The translations under genes were made by a program, and so were the position numbers. DNA of 5,053 nucleotides from an uncultured Asticcacaulis sp. GTDB lineage: Bacteria > Pseudomonadota > Alphaproteobacteria > Caulobacterales > Caulobacteraceae. The notes beneath the pieces were generated by a model. That model worked only from the letters and a program-made list of their open reading frames with translations, had not been told where the DNA came from and searched no databases. Shown piece after piece: positions 1 through 4,295 of this stretch. Location of the stretch: contig CAMLLA010000302.1 in assembly GCA_946480525.1 (NCBI GenBank), positions 1 through 5,053 on the forward strand, given 5' to 3'. Each line of letters opens with the position of its first letter. Position 1 is the first letter of the stretch.

Positions 1-1
1 C

Positions 2-184
2 TATGACATGCTGGCGGTCGACCGGGCGCAAACCGTACTGCGCTATTGGAACTGGTCGCTGTCCTCCGCCCTGACCCACGTCATGCTCAAGTCGCTGGCC
101 CGCGGTGAAGATATCGAGCTTGATGGACTGTCCGTGCCGCAGCGCGCCGCGATGCTGGCCTTTGCCCAGGACCTCAAGTCCTGA
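2..184 (+). CDS. 3' end of an unrecognised protein (partial, cut by window start)
   Basis: The frame is open from the first complete codon at position 2 to a TGA at 182-184, giving the last 60 residues of a protein whose start lies outside the window. The fragment begins YDMLAVDRAQTVLRYWNW and ends FAQDLKS. It is rich in Leu, Ala and aromatic residues, with no obvious membrane span, metal motif or repeat, and looks mostly helical and soluble. Codon choice (GC at third positions) matches the other genes in the window, which supports real coding. I do not recognise the family. No hairpin with a T-run follows the stop, so where transcription ends is unclear. The next gene on this strand starts 340 bases away and is probably a separate unit. 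Confidence 0.6.
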   Translation, partial: YDMLAVDRAQTVLRYWNWSLSSALTHVMLKSLARGEDIELDGLSVPQRAAMLAFAQDLKS

Positions 185-456
185 CGGTCGGAACGACTTA
201 GCCACCGCCCAATGCAAAAATTCTATACTTCGCCCGGGCGTTGTGCCGCGACAGATCTTAAATCTATGGCTGATTGCATCGATACGACACGTTATTCAAT
301 GAAATGCGAATCACTAGACTGAATGTGTGTACCAGTCTTGGCGGCATGCCTGAAAGCAGAGGGGAGAATTCTCTTGTAAGATGCATGAGTGCCCCCCGTT
401 TTTACCGGCAACTCAAGTAAATTGTGTCCCAATATGGGCAGCTTCATTTTTTTCAA
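185..456. other. gene-free stretch upstream of the MucR-family gene
   Basis: No convincing gene is seen here. It holds a 10-base GC palindrome (CGCCCGGGCG, 231-240), a GAATC site (308-312, the GANTC recognition sequence of CcrM-type methylases), a 6-bp inverted repeat AGACTG/CAGTCT with an 11-base spacer (316-338), and a 10-base palindrome GAGAATTCTC (364-373). AT content rises from about 400 onward. The stretch may contain the distal promoter and control region of the following regulator gene, but no promoter consensus is clear. Confidence 0.5.
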
Positions 457-494
457 TATTCATGCTTGAATAATTATCTAGCTTGCATTAGCTA
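457..494 (+). promoter_or_regulatory. AT-rich double dyad, candidate operator/promoter of the MucR-family gene
   Basis: Two inverted repeats lie side by side 30-67 bases before the start codon: TATTCA-tgct-TGAATA (457-472) and TAGCT-N6-AGCTA (479-494). A nested TTCAA-N9-TTGAA (452-470) shares the first. MucR/Ros-family proteins are known to bind AT-rich, loosely conserved sites and often repress their own genes, so self-regulation here is a reasonable inference. GCTAAAGC at 491-498 resembles the Caulobacter housekeeping -10 element (GCTANAWC) and would place the transcript start about 20 bases before the ATG. No well-spaced TTGAC-like -35 is visible. Confidence 0.35.
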
Positions 495-509
495 AAGCGC
501 AGGTTTTTT

Positions 510-515
510 GAGGGA
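510..515 (+). promoter_or_regulatory. ribosome binding site of the MucR-family gene
   Basis: GAGGGA lies 8 bases before the ATG at 524. It is the only good Shine-Dalgarno match near this start and supports the chosen start codon. Confidence 0.75.
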
Positions 516-523
516 CAAGTATA

Positions 524-952
524 ATGGAAAACAAGACTGATGCGCTGGATATGACAGCAGACATCGTTTCGGCCTTCGTCGGCAACAACTCTTTGCCTGC
601 CGCTGAACTGCCGTCGCTGATCCAGAGCGTTTATCAGGCACTGAATTCGATTTCGACCGGCGAAGAAACCAAGGTCGAAGCGCCGAAGGAACCGGCTGTT
701 TCGGTCAAGAAGTCGATTTCCAACGATTATATTGTCTGCCTGGAAGATGGCCGCAAGTTCAAGTCTTTGAAGCGCCACCTGCGCACCAAGTACGGCATGA
801 GCCCGGAAGACTATCGCGCCAAGTGGAACCTGCCGAAGGACTATCCGATGGTTGCGCCGAACTACGCCAAGGCGCGTTCGGACCTGGCCAAGCAGATGGG
901 CCTGGGCCAGGGCGGCCGTACCGTCACCCGCAAGGGCCGCGCCAAGGCTTAA
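524..952 (+). CDS. mucR: MucR/Ros-family transcriptional regulator
   Basis: The 142-residue product is a Ros/MucR-family DNA-binding protein. These are nucleoid-associated-like regulators of alphaproteobacteria that control envelope, motility and cell-cycle genes, often as repressors. Residues 1-45 form the conserved N-terminal region (DIVSAFVGNNSLPAAELPSL) linked to oligomerisation in the family. A charged linker covers about 46-66, and the zinc-finger-like DNA-binding domain about 68-128, with the family signatures CLEDGRKFKSLKRHL, YRAKWNLP and DYPMVAPNYAKARS. The ligand positions read C72, D75, H85 and Y90, so the last His is missing and Asp replaces the second Cys, as in several alphaproteobacterial relatives. 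The C-terminus is basic (RKGRAKA). GAGGGA at 510-515 sits 8 bases before the ATG and fixes the start. The gene is monocistronic, with its own terminator 28 bases after the stop. The family call is firm; the paralogue (MucR1 or MucR2 type) cannot be decided. Confidence 0.95.
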   Translation: MENKTDALDMTADIVSAFVGNNSLPAAELPSLIQSVYQALNSISTGEETKVEAPKEPAVSVKKSISNDYIVCLEDGRKFKSLKRHLRTKYGMSPEDYRAKWNLPKDYPMVAPNYAKARSDLAKQMGLGQGGRTVTRKGRAKA

Positions 953-980
953 GGCCGGGAAAGCAAAACAAAAGTAGAAC

Positions 981-1013
981 AAAGGCTCTCATCTTGCGAT
1001 GGGAGCCTTTTTT
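981..1013 (+). terminator. intrinsic terminator of the MucR-family gene
   Basis: The 13-base arm AAAGGCTCTCATC (981-993) pairs with GATGGGAGCCTTT (998-1010) around a TTGC loop, with a single T-G wobble, and is followed by further T residues (run of six, 1008-1013). It starts 28 bases after the stop codon and is a textbook rho-independent terminator for plus-strand transcription. Confidence 0.92.
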
Positions 1014-1030
1014 CTGTGGCTTTTTTGTAA

Positions 1031-1064
1031 TGGCAAGATGCCGTTAACCCTTTTTTGCTTGCCA
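1031..1064. repeat. 7-bp inverted repeat in the mucR-PAS spacer
   Basis: TGGCAAG (1031-1037) and CTTGCCA (1058-1064) are perfect reverse complements separated by 20 bases that include GTTAACCC and a six-T run. It may be a protein-binding dyad or a weak hairpin; the function is unknown. GANTC sites lie just downstream at 1067-1071 and 1100-1104. Confidence 0.4.
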
Positions 1065-1117
1065 AGGAATCGCCTGTTAAGAGAAGGTGAAAAACGGGTG
1101 ATTCGCTGACAACTACA

Positions 1118-1155
1118 AAAACATCTGTTTTGTTTACTTAGGGCTGTAGTACACT
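1118..1155 (+). promoter_or_regulatory. candidate promoter and operator dyad of the PAS gene
   Basis: TACACT at 1150-1155 resembles a -10 hexamer and would start transcription at about 1161-1162, the A of the ATG. T-rich sequence at 1126-1136 is in the -35 zone but matches TTGACA poorly. A perfect dyad, AAAACA-TC-TGTTTT (1118-1131), overlaps that zone and is well placed for a repressor or activator. These are sequence resemblances only. Confidence 0.35.
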
Positions 1156-1161
1156 TTCCTC

Positions 1162-1665
1162 ATGTCTGGTTTAGCGTCCGAAATGTTGGCGGCCTTGCGC
1201 TCGCATGAGGAAATCTTTCGGTATTGGAAAGGTTTGCGGCGCCGTGGCCGGCTGCCGTCGCGATCCGACATCGATCCGGGTGCTCTCAAGCGCCGGTTGT
1301 CGACCATTTCGCTCATCGATGTCCTTGATCCAAAGCCGGACGGTGAGGCGTCGTGCTTCCGTCAGCGGCTGGCAGGTACTGAGCTGTTCGACGCCTATGG
1401 CCAGGAAATCACCGGCAAGACGATCAACAAGATATATACGGCGTCTGAAGCCCAATACTGGGCGGAACACCTGACCTTCGTCGTCGACCAGAGAAAGCCC
1501 AATGTCGGTCTGCACTCCATGGCCTGGCGCGGCGCCAAGGGCCTGAGCCTGTTCTGGCTGAGGCTGCCCCTGGCCAGTGACGGGGTAACGGTCGACATGA
1601 TCCTCGGCCACGATGCCCTGATCGGCAAGCTCGACGTCCTCCAGACCGGTATCAAGAGCGCTTGA
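1162..1665 (+). CDS. PAS_5 (DUF1457-type) single-domain PAS protein
   Basis: The 167-residue product matches the PAS_5 family, small alphaproteobacterial proteins made of little more than one PAS fold. Signature stretches are YWKGLRRRGRLPSRSDIDP (21-39), the helix-strand region SLIDVLD (50-56), FRQRLAGTELFDAYGQEITG (66-85), and the C-terminal strands WRGAKGLSLFWLRLPL (122-137) and VDMILGHDAL (144-153). There is no kinase, cyclase, receiver or DNA-binding domain and no membrane segment, so it should act in the cytoplasm by ligand sensing or protein contact. Caulobacter MopJ is a known single-domain PAS protein acting on cell-cycle and stress signalling; orthology is not shown. No Shine-Dalgarno sequence precedes the ATG, and a -10-like hexamer ends 6 bases before it, so the message may be leaderless. 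A downstream ATG at 1183 is a less likely start. It is transcribed toward a strong shared hairpin and is convergent with the minus-strand genes. Confidence 0.85.
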   Translation: MSGLASEMLAALRSHEEIFRYWKGLRRRGRLPSRSDIDPGALKRRLSTISLIDVLDPKPDGEASCFRQRLAGTELFDAYGQEITGKTINKIYTASEAQYWAEHLTFVVDQRKPNVGLHSMAWRGAKGLSLFWLRLPLASDGVTVDMILGHDALIGKLDVLQTGIKSA

Positions 1666-1681
1666 TTATAGGTGAAATGAC

Positions 1682-1721
1682 AATGCAAAAGGCGCGGATC
1701 GAAATCCGCGCCTTTTGCATT
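1682..1721. terminator. bidirectional intrinsic terminator between convergent genes
   Basis: AATGCAAAAGGCGCGGAT (1682-1699) and its exact reverse complement (1704-1721) form an 18-bp hairpin without mismatches around a 4-base loop (CGAA on plus, TTCG on minus). The GC-rich core is flanked by AAAA on one arm and TTTT on the other, so it can act in both directions. It starts 17 bases after the PAS stop and 17 bases beyond the stop of the convergent 102-residue gene. Confidence 0.9.
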
Positions 1722-1737
1722 CAGATATAGCGAGCTG

Positions 1738-2046
1738 TTACTGGACTGGCGTCGCGGCCGGAGCGGGTTCCGCAACCACGGCCTTGTCTTCGGTCGGAGC
1801 CGGCGCCGGCTCTGGATTGACCGTTACGGTATCGGCAGCGTCACGGGCGGCTTCGCCGACCTGCGCGGGGACCTTTTCCACTGTCGAACTGTAGCGTTCG
1901 ACGGTTGTGTTCGACGTATTGGTGCTGGTGCCGGACGACATATAGATGGCGGCGGCGACGGCTATGGCGGCGATGATCAGAACGGCGAGAATTATGATCC
2001 CGGTATTGTTACTGCTCTGACTAGGGGTTTCGTATTGCGTGGCCAT
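1738..2046 (-). CDS. small single-pass membrane protein of unknown function
   Basis: The 102-residue product starts MATQYETPSQ. A short polar N-terminus is followed by one strongly hydrophobic helix (about 15-35, GIIILAVLIIAAIAVAAAIY), a Ser/Thr/Asn-rich stretch, an amphipathic segment (about 49-72, VERYSSTVEKVPAQVGEAARDA) and a Pro/Ala/Glu-rich low-complexity tail. The tail most likely lies outside the cytoplasm, but the charge bias is weak. The start at 2046 is chosen over an in-frame ATG at 2154 because GAGGAG (2054-2059 on this strand) sits 7 bases upstream of it, and the longer N-terminus would overlap the preceding gene's stop. It lies 104 bases after the Sel1-repeat gene on the same strand and could be co-transcribed with it. 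I do not recognise the family. Confidence 0.75.
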   Translation of the reverse strand: MATQYETPSQSSNNTGIIILAVLIIAAIAVAAAIYMSSGTSTNTSNTTVERYSSTVEKVPAQVGEAARDAADTVTVNPEPAPAPTEDKAVVAEPAPAATPVQ

Positions 2047-2053
2047 TGGCTTT

Positions 2054-2059
2054 CTCCTC
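2054..2059 (-). promoter_or_regulatory. ribosome binding site deciding the start of the 102-residue gene
   Basis: On the minus strand GAGGAG lies 7 bases before the ATG at 2046. The upstream in-frame ATG at 2154 has no comparable site, so this motif decides the start. Confidence 0.75.
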
Positions 2060-2150
2060 AGGGGACGCGTCAGCGGGGATGACTGAGCAATCCTATCGAA
2101 AGCCGTGCAAAAGGGCGGTGCCTGAGATGAGGCGACAGATAAGAATAGTG

Positions 2151-3290
2151 TCAATCCATCTGCCAGTTGAATGTCACGACGTACACGCTTTCGGCGGTAG
2201 GGCGGCCGTGAAGGTCTTGCGGAGCTGCCGACAACTGGCTTCGCAGCACGGATTGCAGAACGATGCCGAAAGCAAAACCCACCGGGAATTCACGCGTGGG
2301 CAGGCAGATATCAATGCTGTGCGTGGCGGATATGTAGCAGTGAAAGCTGGCTGTGCCTTCGGTCAGGGTCAGGGCGGCGCCCTTGGGGTAAAGGTCCTGC
2401 GCGTTGGCGACCTTGGTAAAGGAGAATGGCAGGGTGGTTTTCACCCCGTCCTTCGTGACCGTTTCGGTTAGCAGGGTGGTCTTGCCGTCTGCCAGGGCGA
2501 CCCGTGGAAGGACGGGCGGCGTTGTTTGGGCTGTCAGCCAGGTTTGCGCGGCCTTGTCTCCCCGGCGTGCGGCATTGGTGTAGAGCCATCCCGCCAATGC
2601 CTTGTCCTGAACGCCCCCCAGTCCTGACTCGGTCATTTGCGCCAGGTGGTACATGGCGGCGGCCGACCCCTGCATGGCGCCCTGGCGGAACCAGGCGCGG
2701 GCGACCTCGGCCTTGCCGGGCTTGTCACGGAGCATGACGCCGAGGCGATCCATCGAGTCGCCGCTGCTGGCCTTTGCCGCCTCGAAGTGAAAGACCAGCG
2801 CCGCTTCTTCGTCCTTGGGACCGGACAGGCCCATCTCATAATCATAGGCATTGGCGAACATGCGCGCCGGTTCTTTTTCATTCAGCCGGGTGCAATATTT
2901 CATGGCGGTGGCAAAATCGACGGGACGGTTCAGGCCGATCAGGTAGTCAACGCACAACAGGGAACGGGCGCGGATATCGCCCTTGTCCGCCGAGCGCTCA
3001 AAAAAGCCGTAGGCAAGATTCAGATCGACGGGCTGACCGGCCAGGCCCTGGGCATGGATGCTGCCCAGATCGAAAAGATCTGCCGCCTGGGTTGAGCGAC
3101 CGTTCTTTTTCAAAACGTCGGCGGCGATCTTCGCGCCGTTGTCGCCCCAGTCCTTGCGGGCATTGGCGTCATCTTCTGGCCGCGGCACGAACTGGCTGCC
3201 CGTCCCATCATAAACCGGCTTTGTCGTCTGTGCCACCGCCGGCGCGATGCACAAGGCCGCGCATATCATCCCTGCGATCAGTTCCCGCAT
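2151..3290 (-). CDS. secreted Sel1-repeat protein with possible TonB-like C-terminus
   Basis: The 379-residue product begins with a signal peptide (1-20, MRELIAGMICAALCIAPAVA, predicted cut after AVA), so it should act in the periplasm. Residues about 70-250 hold four or so Sel1-like helical repeats, seen as A-x-x-x-LG/YL, G...D...A and W/F-x-x-A/G-A patterns, for example LAYGFFERSADKGDIRA (92-108), ARAWFRQGAMQGSAAAMYHL (197-216) and LAGWLYTNAARRGDKAAQ (232-249). Sel1 repeats are protein-contact scaffolds, often in envelope or signalling complexes. The C-terminal part (about 285-379) carries two cysteines (C318, C329) that could form a disulfide, and ends with GRPTAESVYVVTFNW, which resembles the last strands of a TonB C-terminal-like domain; this second call is tentative. 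GGGGGA lies a few bases before the ATG but is inside a strong hairpin. The gene follows the 211-residue membrane protein by 54 bases. Confidence 0.85.
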   Translation of the reverse strand: MRELIAGMICAALCIAPAVAQTTKPVYDGTGSQFVPRPEDDANARKDWGDNGAKIAADVLKKNGRSTQAADLFDLGSIHAQGLAGQPVDLNLAYGFFERSADKGDIRARSLLCVDYLIGLNRPVDFATAMKYCTRLNEKEPARMFANAYDYEMGLSGPKDEEAALVFHFEAAKASSGDSMDRLGVMLRDKPGKAEVARAWFRQGAMQGSAAAMYHLAQMTESGLGGVQDKALAGWLYTNAARRGDKAAQTWLTAQTTPPVLPRVALADGKTTLLTETVTKDGVKTTLPFSFTKVANAQDLYPKGAALTLTEGTASFHCYISATHSIDICLPTREFPVGFAFGIVLQSVLRSQLSAAPQDLHGRPTAESVYVVTFNWQMD

Positions 3291-3321
3291 AGGTTCCCCC
3301 TGGTCTTAAAGGAAACCTATG
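3288..3321 (-). promoter_or_regulatory. hairpin burying the ribosome binding site and AUG of the Sel1 gene
   Basis: CATAGGTT (3288-3295) and AACCTATG (3314-3321) are perfect reverse complements. Read as minus-strand RNA, six further pairs close inward (U-G, C-G, C-G, U-G, U-G, U-A), giving 14 continuous pairs around the loop AAGACC. The 3' arm contains the GGGGGA ribosome binding site and the whole AUG of the Sel1-repeat gene. The wobble pairs form only in the minus-strand RNA, where they become A-C mismatches on plus. This is the layout of translational control such as coupling, an RNA thermometer or protein-mediated opening; which one cannot be told. Confidence 0.6.
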
Positions 3322-3344
3322 ATGCAAAGCTCTGATTGGCAAGA

Positions 3345-3980
3345 TTACATGGTGATTGCGTTTTCCTCGCTGTCGTATACTGCCGCGTCATCGGCGCCGG
3401 GAACGATTTGCGCCGGCGGAGCGATGTCTTCGTCCAGGATGTAGCGGGGCTCTGGCGCCGATTGCGTGTCGGCCTGGGCCATGGCTTCGGCTGCGGCGAC
3501 ATCTGCCGCCACGGCCTCGGCGATATCGGCCGTCCGGGCGCTATCCATGGCGTCGGCCGATGGATAAGTGTCGAGATGGGCCGTCAGTTCCTGGGCCTCC
3601 GTGCCGGTAATTTCCGCTTCGACCCTTTCGACGATCGGGACGCGTGGGCTGCTGAACAACGGTTGCTGACTGTAGACGGGAGGCGTCAGGACGGCGAGGC
3701 GTTCACGAACGACGCCGCTTTTGCGTGCGGCGTCTTCCTGCCATTGCAGGCCGGTGTATTCCGTAATGGGGCCGACAGCATCACCCGGATCGACGATCGG
3801 GAGGCTGTTGAGGCGGTTGATAACAATGGCGCCGCTGGCAACCGAAAGTACCGCCGCCGCCATCAGGCTCGTCAGCAGAAGCCCAGGCTTGCGGGGATGC
3901 TCAAAGGGCCGGAAGGCTTCTCCGGCATATTTGCTGTGGTATTCCCGTCCCCCGAATTCGGCATGATTGGCGTAGGACAT
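3345..3980 (-). CDS. membrane-anchored protein of unknown function
   Basis: The 211-residue product (from MSYANHAEFGG) has a polar cytoplasmic N-terminus with RPFEHPRKPG just before one transmembrane helix (about 33-54, PGLLLTSLMAAAVLSVASGA). A long extracytoplasmic region follows: a Pro-containing stretch (VLTPPVYSQQPL), then an Ala/Glu/Asp-rich helical segment (about 117-170) and an acidic tail (DSEENAITM). Positive charge before the helix and acid after it give an N-in topology. I recognise no domain. Three starts are possible: GTG at 4022, ATG at 3992 and ATG at 3980. None has a strong ribosome binding site; 3980 is preferred because GATGAG lies 7 bases upstream of it, but 3992 is almost as likely. 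It lies upstream of the secreted Sel1-repeat gene with a 54-base gap, suggesting a shared transcript and an envelope role. Confidence 0.75.
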   Translation of the reverse strand: MSYANHAEFGGREYHSKYAGEAFRPFEHPRKPGLLLTSLMAAAVLSVASGAIVINRLNSLPIVDPGDAVGPITEYTGLQWQEDAARKSGVVRERLAVLTPPVYSQQPLFSSPRVPIVERVEAEITGTEAQELTAHLDTYPSADAMDSARTADIAEAVAADVAAAEAMAQADTQSAPEPRYILDEDIAPPAQIVPGADDAAVYDSEENAITM

Positions 3981-4058
3981 GACTAAACTCATCTTCGTGC
4001 GTGTATGTCCGGCATGACCCACGACCCGGGGCCGGCCGGTTGATGAAGGCGAGGGTAG

Positions 4059-4078
4059 AAAAAGCCGGGTAAGGCTTC
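4059..4078 (-). terminator. terminator-like hairpin in the leader of the 211-residue gene
   Basis: On the minus strand AAGCC (4077-4073) pairs with GGCTT (4066-4062) around TTACCC, with a possible outer G-U pair, and the 3' arm runs into five T residues (4063-4059). It lies about 80 bases before the preferred ATG and downstream of the promoter candidate, so it could attenuate the gene or end a short RNA of about 55 bases. An upstream AAAGCC (4108-4103) could pair with the same GGCTTT instead. The stem is short, so strength is uncertain. Confidence 0.4.
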
Positions 4079-4119
4079 AGTCCGGGAAGACAGCGTATGG
4101 ATGGCTTTATGGTTAATAA

Positions 4120-4145
4120 GCGTTATGGCGCATCAAGGCCGTCAA
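4120..4145 (-). promoter_or_regulatory. candidate promoter reading toward the 211-residue gene
   Basis: On the minus strand TTGACG (4145-4140) is followed after 14 bases by TAACGC (4125-4120). TTGACG matches the Caulobacter housekeeping -35 well; the -10 is a weak match. Transcription would start near 4113 and give a leader of about 130 bases before ATG 3980. Confidence 0.35.
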
Positions 4146-4152
4146 GTCGCAG

Positions 4153-4194
4153 CGAAGGACCAATTATTACCGCGCCTTCGTCTCAGGACGAGGC
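4153..4194. repeat. two alternative hairpins sharing one arm
   Basis: CGAAGG (4153-4158) can pair with CCTTCG (4175-4180). The same CCTTCG is also part of a second stem, 4174-4182 with 4187-4194, that closes eight pairs around a TCAG loop with one bulged T. Only one can form at a time. No T-run follows on the minus strand; CTTTCT follows on plus. Possible roles are transcript 3'-end processing after sufE or a regulatory switch. Confidence 0.35.
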
Positions 4195-4276
4195 TTTCTG
4201 ACTGCATGTTTATTTATCTCGCCGAAAGTCGCGGATTGAGAGAACGTATGTTCGCGTAACGATGTTTCAAGCGCAT

Positions 4277-4295
4277 AAAAACGCCATCAGGCGCG
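4277..4295 (-). terminator. compact terminator overlapping the sufE stop codon
   Basis: On the minus strand CGCC (4293-4290) pairs with GGCG (4285-4282) and is followed by five T residues (4281-4277). The loop TGAT contains the TGA stop codon itself. The stem is only 4-5 pairs, so it may be weak. Confidence 0.4.

Larger units (their letters stand above)
3981..4286. other. intergenic region with stacked hairpins and a candidate promoter
   Basis: About 300 bases separate the sufE stop from the start of the 211-residue gene. No gene or tRNA is seen. It contains, from right to left, the likely sufE terminator, a GAAC-N4-GTTC dyad (4242-4253), two mutually exclusive hairpins (4153-4194), a TTGACG-containing promoter candidate (4120-4145), a terminator-like hairpin (4059-4078) and a GC-rich palindromic stretch (4030-4039). 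Confidence 0.6.

Noticed and set aside
381..473. 30-codon open frame upstream of the MucR-family gene
   Set aside because: A purine-rich AGGGGAG exists but is about 15 bases from the ATG, and the frame runs through the AT-rich dyads; the peptide looks random.
488..982. 164-residue open frame antisense to the MucR-family gene
   Set aside because: It is opposite a firmly identified gene, runs into its terminator, has no ribosome binding site and reads as an Arg/Ala/Leu-rich shadow.
1044..1080. Two TTAA half-sites as a CtrA-type box
   Set aside because: They are separated by 29 bases, not 7, and no other match to the CtrA consensus is seen.
2047..2150. Separate promoter for the 102-residue gene
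   Set aside because: TTGCAC and TAGGAT are present on the minus strand but only 9 bases apart; no well-spaced pair was found, so co-transcription from upstream is as likely.
1738..2154. Longer version of the 102-residue protein starting at 2154
   Set aside because: The extra 36 residues precede a strong ribosome binding site and a better ATG at 2046, and would overlap the stop of the upstream gene.
2637..3292. Plus-strand open frames of 152 and 172 residues opposite the Sel1-repeat gene
   Set aside because: GC-rich shadows of the real minus-strand gene; no start signal, and Arg/Pro-rich composition typical of wrong-frame translation.
3336..3986. 216-residue plus-strand open frame opposite the 211-residue membrane protein
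   Set aside because: The minus frame has a clean transmembrane helix with flanking charges and fits the gene order; the plus frame has no recognisable domain or ribosome binding site.
4030..4039. GGCCGGCCGG palindromic stretch near the GTG at 4022
   Set aside because: Short GC-only palindromes are expected by chance in DNA of this composition, and no T-run follows.
4113..4126. TTAATAAGCGTTAT as a CtrA-type box
   Set aside because: The spacer is 6 bases instead of 7 and the second half-site is TTAT; a weak chance-level match.
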